Assembly (NCBI GenBank): GCA_014529385.2
Contig: CM043950.1
Location: 72,024,435-72,088,434 of the forward strand
Source of the DNA: Adiantum capillus-veneris
Taxonomy: Eukaryota > Streptophyta > Polypodiopsida > Polypodiales > Pteridaceae
Length of the DNA stretch: 64,000 nt
Direction of reading: 5' to 3'
Below the pieces are notes generated by a model. It saw only the letters and a program-made list of their open reading frames with translations, was not told where the DNA came from and searched no databases. Made by a program: the position numbers and the translations under genes. The stretch's first letter is position 1. Each line of letters starts with the position of its first letter. Below, one piece after another: positions 1 through 11,500 of this stretch.

Positions 1-1050
1 GAGGTCAGTTGAACCCTAAGAAATGTCATTTGGCACAGCCAAGAGTAAAGCTTCTTGAACTTGTGATTTCAAAAAATGGGATTGAGGCAGATCCAGAGAA
101 AGTAGAAGCTTTGTTATTGTTGTCATCTCCAAACTTTACAAGACAGTTGGCCACTTTCATACAAAAGGTTAAATATCTCATACCTTTAGCATCACAATTA
201 TTGTATCCATTGCAGCAAGCAGTTAAGAAATATCCATTGGAGTGGTCACATAATTGTGAAGATGTTTTTGATAGAGTCAAAGAATTTTTGAGTACACTAC
301 CTATTATGCAAGCTCCTAATTGAAAAAAGAAATTTTATGTTAACCCATTAGTGGGAGATGATGCCATTGGGGCTATGTTGTTGCAAAGAGGGAAGAACTA
401 TCAGTATATGAAGCCCGTTCATTATGCCACTAGGGTAAAGACTTCTCATGAAAGAGATTACTCAGAAATTGAGTTGGTGATGACCAATATGGTTTATGCT
501 TGCAGACAATTTAGACATTACCTGCTGCAAAGGTCGTTCACTTTTCTCACCAGTTATTCATTGCTTCCTCAGCTGTTTAATAACTCAAATATATCAAAGA
601 CAGTGATGAAATTGGTTATTGAAGTGCAGGAGTTTTAGTTCACTTTTTTAGTGGAGGAGAGTACTCGGGTGCACCTTGAAGGATTTACTCATTTATAAAG
701 AGACTCTTGTTTTGGTTAAGGCAGAGGTGGTGCAAAAGAAGAAGGTCGAAACTCTTGCCATATCCAATGCTTCATTGTTATAGTTTGATGGCTCTTATCG
801 AAGAAGTCATGATGCTGCTTTTTCATTTATGATGCACAAGGAAGACTTGTAAGAAAACAAGGACTGAAACTGGACGCAAAAGGTAGCAATGAAGTAGAGT
901 ACATGGCGCTTGAAGGTGGCTTGCACATCTCTTTGTAGTTGGGAATTAGACGCCTACAAATCAAAGGAGATGCCTTGTTGGTTATGAAGCAAGTATTGGG
1001 AGTATGGAAGAATAAGAATCCTAAACTGAAAAATTTATTGCAAGTCATGT
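1..1050 (+). pseudogene. Tat-like Ty3/Gypsy pol remnant (RT end, RNase H, second RNase H)
   Basis: Decayed 3' part of a retrotransposon polyprotein that would copy element RNA into DNA. The first open stretch (9-323) is the end of reverse transcriptase and connection domain, with the typical G-Q-L-N-P-K-K-C-H start and the D-P-E-K-V motif. The next (351-638) is the RNase H that follows RT. Around 780-1040, in shifting frames, is a second RNase H with the N-E-V-E-Y-M-A-L and G-D-A-L-L-V-M-K motifs. A second RNase H is known from the Tat lineage of plant Gypsy elements. Stops at 321-323 and 636-638 and frame changes later make it non-functional. The same domain order recurs at 58.5-60.4 kb and, on the minus strand, at 43-45 kb. 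No integrase follows, so homology ends near 1050. The upstream part lies outside the window. Confidence 0.85.
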
Positions 1051-1059
1051 ACCTTGATA

Positions 1060-1360
1060 TCGTGCTACTCTAACTCTAGTACGGTGGTCACTAGAATGAT
1101 CATCTCTCGTCCTAGTGCCACCAAGTTCTTACACGTGGTCTTTAGGCTTAGGACCAATTGACCAAATCTTCGATACCACTGAGGCGGTCCGGGGCGGGCA
1201 ACAAGAAGAGCAACCTCTAGACACCCTTCAAGGCTCCCGTGCTGCTCAATTGGGTTGGGGTTGGAAAAACAACAAAACACGCACACAAACCCGCAACCTA
1301 ACCCTACACAAATTTGGGGCACCACCTAGTTTTGGATGCGAACTAGGACGCGTAGAGAGA

Positions 1361-1457
<97 letters not shown>

Positions 1458-1660
1458 TGCTCGGGCTGCTTTGAAACGTATCGGCAATGATCAAGCAAAC
1501 ACAACTATATATTTAAGAAAGAGAGAGAAAGGGGGAGGGGGTGCTTGTTGCATTAATACCTTCTTACAAATCTGTCATGACAAATCAAAGTGAGATTAGT
1601 ATTTGTTCAACATAGCTTGCGTAAATTTCACCACAACACATCACAAGAAAAGCCACCCCA
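1060..1660 (-). mobile_element. Possible minus-strand LTR with PBS-like site
   Basis: At 1167-1178 the minus strand reads TGGTATCGAAGA, 10 of 12 bases like the plant initiator-Met primer-binding site. Directly to its right a segment starts TGAGGCGG, contains a long (GA)n tract and an A/T-rich motif near 1506, as in the clearer LTR of element D at 33545. This suggests the 5' LTR of a minus-strand element. No partner LTR or target duplication was found, so it is only a suggestion. Confidence 0.3.
1354..1454. repeat. (GA)n microsatellite, about 100 bp
   Basis: Nearly perfect GA dinucleotide array with one GGGA interruption at the left end. It creates long Arg-Glu or Ser-Leu open frames in several phases that are not genes. 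Confidence 0.98.
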
Positions 1661-2460
1661 ATCACGGTCTTAAGGTCAGGGGAGTCCTCTCCACCCTGTC
1701 GCCCTCTTACAGTATGTGGGATTTATGGCTAGATTGATGACAACACCAGAGACAAGCTATCAAGAACTTAACAAAAAACACCAAGACACTTACGCATCAT
1801 TGTTGTCCATTACTTCACGTTGGAAGGGAGACAAAGTATCCAAGCTTAGTCCAAATCCACCCTCCTTGATTCAGCAAATGTTGGGCTTACACTAGTAGGA
1901 GAAATGATAGATTTCCTACTCTCAATTGAATGATCACTCTCTCTCTTACAATGGCATAGAGTTCCCTTGCTAATCCCCTATTACAACACATGCACATGCA
2001 TAAGACAATGATCTTCCACTCAAGAGCTCCTTCTAGAGAGTTTGAGCTTGGCTTCTCAAGCTATAGCATAGTGCTCTTGCTTATGGCTCCCCCCTTTTGT
2101 GCTAGCTACACCCTCCTTTTATAGCAATTTTGAAGGCTAGGGTTACTCCTCTAACCATGGTTGGGTTAGATTTTCAGCAATTTATCTAATTTCTTTTGCT
2201 TGGAATTATCAAGAAGTTGGTGGGGAAAGAGAGAGGAGAGAAATGGAGGTGATAGGACTTTTCATAGTGGGTTAGTGTTAGTATTAATTTACAAATGGAA
2301 TTGGATATTTACAATGGGAGTATCCATGTAGGATACAAATAAGGAAGAAAAAACTCTTAAGAGGTAAGAAAAGGTGGATTTCTTACAAGGTTGATGCTCC
2401 AAGTGTCTTGAGTGGGGCCGATTTTGACGCTTGTTGACGGTCCACTAGCTTTGACGGTAC
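1480..2460. other. Intergenic, nothing recognised
   Basis: Moderately AT-rich, with stops in all frames and no domain I recognise. The stretch 1900-2160, with short CT-rich runs, looks like decayed LTR or leader sequence, but no paired copy is present in the window. Confidence 0.5.
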
Positions 2461-3515
2461 ATTTTTTCTCCACTCTTGACCTTCCTTGAGAGACAAGGTG
2501 ATTGAAGCTGAGTAATCAACCACCATGATGCTGTCTTTTAAGAGAAGAGGCTGAATTTTGTGGTTTTTTTGAAAGATATGGGTAACTTGGAGGAGGAAAA
2601 ATGAGACTAGGTGGTCAATTTTGGAATGGAATTGTGTGTGGGAGGTATGAGTTCACCATGGTTTCTCTTATTCTTCAAGGTTGAGGAGAAGGTGAGTAGG
2701 GTGCAGAGAGGAGGGGTGAGAGAGGTGGGGATGATGAGTGGAGAAGTGTGTGTGAAGAGGAAAATGATAAAGTGGAAGAGAGAGTGTGGCTGCATAACAT
2801 GGGAAAATTGGGATCCACTAATAAAATCATTGCTCACAGCTCGTAGCTCAAAAAAATATGAAAACATTTGAGGCAAAAGTTCAGCCCACGAGCTACAACT
2901 TTTGTTTGTATGACCTTTTCAAATTCGGAGAGCAAGTGAACTTTAAGAATTCAGCAAAACCGACCGTTTTTTTCTCCACTCTTGACCTTCCTTGAGAGAC
3001 ATTTTTTCTCCACTCTTGACCTTCCTTGAGAGACAAGGTGATTGAAGCTGAGTACATAACCACCATGATGCTGTCTTTTAAGAGAAGAGGCTGAATTTTG
3101 TGGTTTTTTTGAAAGACATGGGTAACTTGGAGGAGGAAAAATGAGACTAGGTGGTCAATTTTGGAATGGAATTGTGTGTGGGAGGTATGAGTTCACCATG
3201 GTTTCTCTTATTCTTCAAGGTTGAGGAGAAGGTGAGTAGGGTGCAGAGAGGAGGGGTGAGAGAGGTGGGGATGATGAGTGGAGAAGTGTGTGTGAAAGAG
3301 TAAAATGATAAAGTGGAAGAGAGAGTGTGGCTGCATAACATGGGAAAACTGGGGTCCACTAATAAAATCATAGCTCACAGCTCGTAGCTCAAAAAAATAT
3401 GAAAAAAATTGAGGCAAAAGTTCAGCCCACGAGCTACAACTTTTGTTTGTATCATCTTTTCAAATTCGGAGAGCAAGTGAACTTTAAGAATTCAGCAAAA
3501 CCGACCGTTTTTTTC
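2461..3515. repeat. Direct tandem duplication, unit 540 bp
   Basis: Positions 2461 onward repeat at 3001 onward with only scattered differences, through about 2970 and 3510. A 32-base piece of the unit start appears an extra time at about 2968-3000, exactly at the join, so the left copy ends with a partial third copy. Both copies contain the same AG-rich block and the same AGCTCGTAGCTC motif. Open frames in it are short and mirrored in both copies, so it is probably non-coding. Confidence 0.95.
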
Positions 3516-3839
3516 CACTGCACAAGGTCCTTGTGGGGTCCTTCTTTGGATGATTCTTTTGAATACCTCCAAGAGTGAGCCCTCCATAGTGCATGTATGC
3601 ATGCCACCTACCCTTGACCTTATTTGGTAGGTCTATAATTGAAGATATTGTTGAGATCATGATATAAGTGAATAGTACAACTAAGAAAATCAAATATTGA
3701 GGGGTCTAAAAAATATGTACATGTCAAATATAAATAATATAGGTGGAAAAATATAAAGGGGTCAAAATAAATCTCTCTCATTATAAGTCTACCATAAAAA
3801 GATGAATATTTTTGGTGGTCTAATTTATGAGAGTAATAG

Positions 3840-4376
3840 AGAATATATGTAGGAAGGAAAAAACCACAATAGTGAAAAAAATATACACATAAATAGAACT
3901 AGTTTTTTTGGATTTTTGTTGGGATGGAGTTACACCAAACATAAGAGAAGCTTACATGAAATTATTTCTTTATGGAATATAGAGTATGAAAAATGGTAAG
4001 AAAAATTGTGGTAATGGTGAGGCAATGTACAGAGCATAAATAACACACACCTAAGTAGAAATATTTAAATAAATACCAAAATAATTATGAAAAAATATTT
4101 TATTTAGGCCCTATATACAAATAAATATTTACATACGCATGGGCCATAATATACTTATATTTTTTATTTTTTATTATTTTTTTGGCTCAACTAGCCCAAT
4201 GACTAGCTAATTGAGGGTTTTTTATTTCAGTAAGGAGATATGGGAAAAGTCCCCTAACTCACACGCACCTATATACAGTGAAAGGGTGAGGGTAACCACA
4301 GTGTTTGAGTGATTTGATAGGGTGAGATAACTCACTATGGCAATTACAAAGAGCCGAAAAACGGCTATCACCACTT
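3840..4376 (-). mobile_element. LTR-like dispersed repeat, left copy
   Basis: About 480 bases here align by eye with 41040-41504: shared blocks include GGCTCAACT, CCAATGACTAGCTA, the CTCACAC block and GAGCCGAAAAACGGCTATCA at the right end. At 41.5 kb the matching end abuts the polypurine tract of minus-strand element H, so the family is probably an LTR whose minus-strand start is TGATAGCCG. This left copy has no polypurine tract beside it and may be a solo or truncated LTR. Confidence 0.6.
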
Positions 4377-4435
4377 GTGGAGCTTGAAACATAAACGAGT
4401 TGCTTCTCTCACAGAGATGGCAAGGACAACAAGCT

Positions 4436-4439
<4 letters not shown>

Positions 4440-4500
<61 letters not shown>
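4440..4500. repeat. (GA)n microsatellite
   Basis: About 60 bases of nearly uninterrupted GA dinucleotides. Confidence 0.97.
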
Positions 4501-4504
<4 letters not shown>

Positions 4505-4519
4505 GAGATGATGCACGGC

Positions 4520-5744
4520 TAGAGCACTGCTAGAAGAAGTAGTCCTTTATTGTGCTCCTTTCTCGACGCCTCTTCATAGCGAGATAGCTCGTCGCCACCA
4601 CTATGTAAAACCTTTCATAATATGCGATGGTTGCATGGATGCAATCGCTCGGGTGAAATACGTACAATATTCGATGAAAGAGTGCAAGTTTCTTCTATTT
4701 CATGCGTGATGGGTGTTTTACTTGCAGGCCAACATTACTGACAGAGCAATCACACACCTTACACGACATGATTTATCCAATAACCATCGTTTCATGTTCC
4801 AACCATTTTTTTGTCCACTTTTTCGAAGATGCGGAGTTTGATAGTTTACGTTGTCATAGCTCTGATGATAAAAAACGATACTATCGACGGTAAAATCGGC
4901 AGTAATACTAAATTTTCAAGATTACGTCCTCCCGTCCTCTTCTTTGTCGAGCCCATTTTGGAGTCTCTCTACAAAGTGCGATAAAGGGCCGTGGTAAACG
5001 ATTTCATCTTCTTATAGTGCATGTGACAATTTGGAAGACATTGAGATGGACAAAAGAACTCATGATGATTTTGATTATAGGATCTACCTGATATTGTTGT
5101 GGCAAGGACTTAATTAAAAAATTAAAGAGACAAATTCACATTGTCATGGTAGAGACTTGAAGTATAAATATCGAATTATTGGAGAGAAATTCAGGTTTGT
5201 AATCTTGTTCTTGAATACTATGACTATGTAGTAGAAAATGGACTATGGGACATGGCACAACTTCTGTTTCTTATAAATTTTAGAGAGACGGAGTACCGAC
5301 TCTCCATCATACTTCTGTATGGTACCCACGTAGACCATGCACTATCTAAGTAAGGAGTTGTTGCACTATTGCAGAGGTGCCTTTTAAGTAGTGAAATTAG
5401 TCTTCAAGTTTTGTTTCCACTAGTAATGTTTCCAATAAAAGGCCATCTATCACACTAAACCCCTTTTTGAGATTGATGTATGCCGCAAAAAAGATCACTT
5501 CTTCGCTTTTATGATGCAGTTCCTGAGCGTTTCCTTGTCTTGTCCATTACATTGGGATATGACCTAATGTTTGCATAAGCCGGATGCACGAGTTCCATGC
5601 CTTGATGATGTTAGGCATGATGTTGAGTCTAGTCCCCAAGTTGAGTCCCTAATCCTTAAGGGGTCGGAGTAGATCCCTGCTGTCGAGTCTATTCTCAGTC
5701 GAAACTTGTAAAAAAATGTCCATCTTTTTCTCCTAAGGGGGAGG
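4520..5744 (+). mobile_element. Diverged 3' internal region of a J-type element
   Basis: The last 300-400 bases, from about 5340 to 5744, align by eye with 15940-16354 just before the right-hand J repeat. Shared blocks include GTCCATTACATTGGGATA and TGTTTGCATAAGC, and both end in a G-rich polypurine tract (AAGGGGGAGG) directly before the repeat. So the left J repeat is itself preceded by an element 3' end. The part from 4520 to 5340 has no recognised coding content. Confidence 0.5.
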
Positions 5745-6074
5745 TGTGGTGTGTTGCTTGGCCCGGACAATCCCATATGTGAAAGGTCCTTTGTGTGTGC
5801 CAAAAAGTTGAGAGTTGCAACCTTACCTTCAATCGATATAAGGGGCTGCCAGACCTAGTTTGGTCTAATTAGTCTCTCTCTCTCTCTAGTGATGGCACGT
5901 CACGATATTGTGGTGTGTGGGTCTTGTAGGTGTTTCCGACCACCTAGTGTGGGAGGACACTAGTAGGTTCTTAGCATATGTAACCAAATCTCTTCTCCTT
6001 ATAAAAGAGGCTGCCGACTCATAGAGGGCAAGCTCAATTTAGTCCTATCTTGTCTCCCACTTGTGTACATCACA
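5745..6074 (+). repeat. Left LTR-like repeat of element J, 330 bp
   Basis: Starts TGTGGTGTG after a polypurine tract and ends in CACA before TTGG. The portion from about 5911 to 6050 is nearly identical to 16355-16490, including the TATAAAA box at 6000-6006. Compared with the right copy, this one has about 166 extra bases between two GTGGTGTG motifs. The sequence after it (TGGTGGAGTTGACGGGCA) sits where a primer-binding site should be, but I cannot match it to a tRNA. Confidence 0.65.
6000..6006 (+). promoter_or_regulatory. TATA box in J LTR
   Basis: TATAAAA, conserved in the right-hand J repeat at 16446-16452, about 70 bases before the repeat end. This is where an LTR promoter would lie. 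Confidence 0.5.
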
Positions 6075-6528
6075 TTGGTGGAGTTGACGGGCATGGGTAG
6101 TTAAGGACCTTTCTTGTTTTTCTTGATCTTTCTTTTTGGGGAGGATGGCTATCTTTGCCTTGGATACTGGGTGACAAATGGTCAGCATAGCCCGCTGGTT
6201 GATGCACACGGACTCTCAGAGCTATTTTGTGCAGCATCATCCATCGTGTGCTGCTTATTAGATTACCCTTAAGTCATTTCTTGCCAAGGCCGCTCTGGTC
6301 AACTCGACACTGGTGCAGACCCATCTCTCGACAGGCGATACACTCATGTCTTCTTACATACAGGCCAGCAAGCTCATTCCTAGCCAGCCAGCGAGGGGTA
6401 GGTCAACTACCACTACCATTAGGTCCTGTATTTACGAAACCATGGTGGCTGCCTTCCCAGACCTGCAAACTACAGTGGCCCAGTATACCAGGATTGCTCA
6501 TCATTCGCAAGACTCTCAGCCCTCATCC
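6075..6528 (+). mobile_element. Element J, left internal part
   Basis: Internal sequence of the small element interrupted by element B. Two overlapping open frames (6227-6550 and 6313-6582) run past the B insertion point and encode nothing I recognise. The last five bases, CATCC, are the target duplication of B. Confidence 0.5.
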
Positions 6529-8131
6529 TGTCATAATAATCAATATCTAATTCTCCTAAATGATTTTCTCATATTAAACTGATCATTTAATGTGGGGAAG
6601 GCCAGGGGAGAAAAAGCTAGAATATTAGTTAAGCTAGTAGACCGGCCATAGTACGGATCCAAAGGAGATAAAATAGGGATCCAAAGGGGGGGGGGGGGGG
6701 CATCTGCAAAAGAGCCATGTGCAACAATGGGCTAAAAAGACCCTAAGGTTCAGCCCATTAAGACTTGCAAAATGGTAAGGTACCAAAATTCAAAGGTTGT
6801 GTCCAAAGGTCAACCCTAGGGAAAATTGGATGCTTTGTGTGTGCCCTAAAAGTCTTTGCACATCCCTACATGGGAGGGGGTGAGCCCTAAAGGTAGGGGA
6901 TGACAGAGAAAGCCACACACACACACACACAGGCTCCCTTTACACAAAGGGAATGAGGGACACATGTCAGCTCCCTAGGCCAGATGCCCACAAGGTGTGC
7001 CCAATTCCTATTGGAAGACTCTTGAAGTGGACCAATGAGAATTAAGCTAGAGTAAATCTAGTTTAATTAATTTAAAAAAATTTAATAAAAGAAACCAATG
7101 AGAATTAAGTCTCCTAGAAGACTATTGGGCAGTCTCCCAAGGGGACTAATGAGCATTTAGGAGCCCAATGGCTTGCCTGATTCCTATTGGCCAGGAGGCA
7201 AAGGGGTCCAATGAGAGTTTAGTTTAATTATTTAATTACCTGAAGCTCTCACAAAAGGGGAAAATGGGACACATGTCAGAAGGCTATCACTTATGCTGCT
7301 TAACACCCATTGGCTTGACTTGGGGAGGTCCAATGAGGCGAAAGCCAGACCAATTTAGCTGGAAGGGCTCGCCCAAGAGAGAGAGAGGGGGGCTGATTTT
7401 TGCTTGGCATTGACACACACACACACTCACACTTGACCATGTGTGAAGAAAGAATACTCTATCTCCTCCCAAGCTCTAATGGAGAGCTCATCACCTACTC
7501 CAAGCTTGTGAGATAGAAGCCTACATCAACACTCTCTTGGCATGTGGATGCAAATCCAACCAAGAGCCAAGTTTCCATGCATGCTCATCTTCTCTACCAA
7601 GCTAATTACTAAGCTAAGCTATGCTAATATGAGTGATTATGTGAGGAGATTTACATCTTTCTCGTAAGATACTCCTTCTTCCTCTCAATCTACTCTCATA
7701 CCCTGCTAGCTCTCACCATCTTCGAAGGTGTGTGAGGTCTTGGGACTAAGAACGGGGATAATTCAAGTTGTGTTTGATTAAGTGTTTTGCTTAGTGCATG
7801 AAGCTTCCATCTTCATTGCACTAGCTAGTCTTGAAGGAACACAAAGAATTGTATTTTACAATGTCTCTCTTGATGGGAGAAACCATAATACAAAGCCTTT
7901 TGGAGGGGGGACCGGCTCCATGCAAATCCGGTCCTCAACTGTTGTCAATAGCTTAATTTCTCTCTCTTTTGAAAGTATTTTCGATGCTATCTAACTAGGT
8001 GTTATGCTTTTTGTTGCTCTCTCCACCCAAGCACTCTTGTAATTCTCATTAGGAATCTATTCTAATGAAATGCCCACTATGTTCATGCTAATTTCTGCTA
8101 CACATAAGTTATTACGCCATTAAATGTTACA
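6529..8131 (+). repeat. 5' LTR of element B (1603 bp)
   Basis: Begins TGTCAT and ends TTACA, matching the 3' LTR over its whole length. Contains a run of 15 G at 6686-6700, a (CA)n tract near 6916, and several repeats of the motif CCAATGAG spaced through 7030-7340. The LTR would carry promoter and polyadenylation signals; no convincing TATA box was identified. Confidence 0.97.
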
Positions 8132-8132
8132 T

Positions 8133-8144
8133 TGGTATCAAAGC
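8133..8144 (+). other. Primer-binding site of element B
   Basis: TGGTATCAAAGC, one base after the LTR, matches 11 of 12 bases of the complement of the plant initiator Met-tRNA 3' end (TGGTATCAGAGC). First-strand synthesis would be primed here. Confidence 0.85.
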
Positions 8145-8548
8145 TCAAGGTTTCTGTTTTCTTGCTCAAGAAGGGAGGTCCTCAAGCTAGCTACAAATTG
8201 TTGGTATTATTAATTGCCTGTGAGTAAGTAGAATAGGGATTTTTCAGCCTTGTAGTGAGCCTGCCTTCGTGCAGTTAACGGGGCATCACCGTCGAGAGCT
8301 ATGGTCTTAATAGTGGAGTCCTACGGGGCTTGCCTACGGCTTAACCACTATTGAGCTATTAGAAGCTTGACAGGAGCCGATGCTGTTTTGGTGTCGAAAG
8401 ACCCTCTCTTCTATTCCTTGCAATTAATGGTATTCGAGCCGCGGGTACAGTAGCTTGAGTGCTTTTTCTAAAGGGGTAAAGAGGAGTAGCAACTAGGGCT
8501 TGAAGTGCCAAAGTACACCTAAAAAGTTTACACCTAAAATTTGTTAGA

Positions 8549-11500
8549 ATGGCTGACAATAGTAAAGAGAGTGAAATTAATGTTGATAACTTTGATTTTG
8601 CTCATGAGCAAGCTACTAATGATGCTTCAATGCTTGTTAACTATCTTGTTTCTAGGCTTCAACAAGCCATGGGCAATCCATCTCTCCAAAATGAAGTGCA
8701 ACGGCAGCTTCGTGCTCACGGGATTCTCCAAGCTCATCACCATGACGAGAGAACACCTAGGAAGCCTCCTTGTGAGACTACCAAAAGAGGTCTCTCTCCG
8801 ATTCGGGAAGAAGAAGAGAATCCATATGAAGGGCTCAAGAATTTACTTCTTGATGATGCATCTCCTTCCCAAAGGAGAACTCAAGAGCCTCCACCAAAGG
8901 AACGAGAAAGAAGCGAGTCTCCCACCACCTCGGCGGAGATGGCTCCACGAAGACGGCGGGCTAAACGCTCTCCATTACCACCAAAGCGGAGAAGACCATC
9001 ACACTCTTCTCCACGCCATAATTCAAAGAGGGATGATAAAAATCAAGAGAAGAAAAAGGCGAGAAAGAGGACACCCTCTTCTCCATCTTCTTCATCCTCT
9101 TCCTCTTATGAAAACTATGGTGAAGATGACAAAGATCAAGACAAGAAAAAGGCGAGAAAGAGGTCACCCTCTTCTCCACCTTCTTCAAATTCTTCACCCT
9201 CTGAAGAAAGTGATGGTGCAACATTTGAACCATCAAAAAGAAGAGGCCATAGGAAATCCTATGCCGCATGGAAGAGGTCGTCCAAGTTGAAGAAATTCAA
9301 AGAGGGAGGGAAAAGCATCTCTTTCCTTATCTATGATGGTACCTTTGGTGCTACGGACAAAGTCTTGGCCTTTATCCAGCAATTCGATGCGGCGTTTGGA
9401 GATGAGGGCTTCACGGAGTCCTCTAAGCTACGCCATGTAGCTATGCACTTTCAAAAGTCCGCCAGACAATGGTGGTCTAGCCTACGAGCCAATGGTGAAG
9501 CTCCACGAACATGGAAGGCTTTAAGAGCTTCCATTATGAAGCAATTTTTGGCCACCGATGCCAAAGACAAAGTACTCACCGAATGGCGAAGCTTAAAGCT
9601 CTCTCCCAATGAATCCATCCACAAATATGTAGACAAGTTTTGGGACCTACAACTCAAATCCACTGTCTTCAAAAGGTTGGATTTTGAAGAGCAAAAGCAA
9701 CAATTTTGTGCGGGCTTAACCGAAGAAATGGCGGAGTATGTCAACTCCCAAAGACCACGTACCATATCGGCGGTAATACACCACACTATGGTCTCCTCTC
9801 GAATCAATTTCCAAATGGGGGCAAAAAGAAATAATAAGCCCCCGGAAAACAAGGGTTCCAATGAGCCTAAGGGGAAGGACAATGTCCAAAAGTCTCCTAA
9901 GGGCAACTCCAACAAAGCTAAAGAGAAGGGAGTTTACAAAGGTAAGAATAAACTCTCTCCTAAAGAGCTTGAGTGTTATCATAAGGATAACCAGTGTTTC
10001 AAGTGTGGCGAACAAGGGCATGCCTACCGCGGTTGTCCCCAAAAGAACAACTGCCAAGATCCTCCTAGAGCTTCCTTGGTTGAAATCCAAGAGGAGGAGA
10101 CTCACCAAACTCACCACAAAGGATCTCCTCTATGCCATGCTTGGGGAAAGGTAAGAGAACATGATGCTTTTATTCTCTTTGACCCTGGTTCTACTCACAA
10201 TTTTATATCTATAGAGTTGGCCACCAAGCTAGGAATACAATCTTACGAGATGGGAGATGTCCTATCCGCAGACAGTGCCTTCAAGGGGCAAGAAGCTTCA
10301 GTCACTCCCTTAATTGGGAAATTGAGGCTTCATGTCCAAGGCTATGTGGACAAAGAGGACTTTTTTATCTCTCCTCTCAAGCATGAGGATGTAATCCTAG
10401 GGGCACCATGGTTTGACCGCCTAGCTGCCGATGTTAAATTTCCTGAAAGGAGAATCTCCTTTAAGTTCAGGAAAAAAGACATGTATATAGATGCTAAGGA
10501 AATGGGTAGCACCATCCCCATTGTACATACACTAGCTTTCAATAAGTCAATAAAGAGCTCTAGTTCCGTGTACATGATTTTTGTTAAAGATTCTCAAAAT
10601 GAACCTAATGCTTTAGCAAAAGAAAATAAAAGCAACCAAAAGGAATTAGAGTTATCCAATTTTCTCAAGGGGTTTCAAGATGTTTTTATTGACGACATCC
10701 CTTGTGAGCTACCTCCTAAACGAGGTAATGATGACCATGCAATTGAACTTCTTCCAGGAAGTTCACCGCCTAATAAACCTCGTTATACAGTTTCTCAAGC
10801 TCAACAAGAGGAGATTATGCGGCAAGTGCATGAGTTAGTTGAGAAGGTTATGGTTAGGCCAAGCTCATCTCCATGTTGCTCACCTGTGCTATTAGTGCAA
10901 AAGAAAGACGGCACATATCGTATGTGTGTCGACTATAGAGCACTAAATAGGATCATTATCAAGAATAGGTTTCCCGTTCCACGGGTAGAAGACCTATTTG
11001 ATAAGCTACAAGGATCGACCTACTTCAGTAGGATTGACCTAAAAAGTGGCTATCATCAAATAAGGATAGTTGATCAAGACATTGTAAAGACCGCATTTCG
11101 TACTACATTTGGTCTTTACGAATACATTGTCATGCCTTTTGGCTTGACTAATGCACCAGCCACATTCAACCGCTTGATGGAGAAGCTGTTCAGGCCTCAT
11201 CGAACCTTCACTGGAGTGTTCTTTGATGATATTATCATCTACTCTAATTCATTGGAGGAACACAAGCAACACCTCCAGGTAATATTTCAAGTTTTAAGAG
11301 AGAATAAACTTTACGTTAATCGAAAGAAAAGTGAATTTTTCTTACAAGAGATTCAGTATTTAGGTCACATTATCTCTCAAGATGGCATCCAAATGGATCC
11401 ATCCAAGTTAGAGGTAATAAAAGGATGGCCTAAACCAAGGAATCTTCATGAACTAAGAAGCTTCATAGGTATGTGTGCATACTATAGACGCTTCATAGAA

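Noticed and set aside
1115-1593. Open frames of 85-119 codons on both strands
   Set aside because: They are created by the (GA)n array and would encode only Arg-Glu or Ser-Leu runs.
8541-9290. 249-codon frame overlapping the start of element B gag
   Set aside because: Out of frame with gag-pol, low-complexity, with no domain; a shadow of the Ser/Arg-rich gag region.
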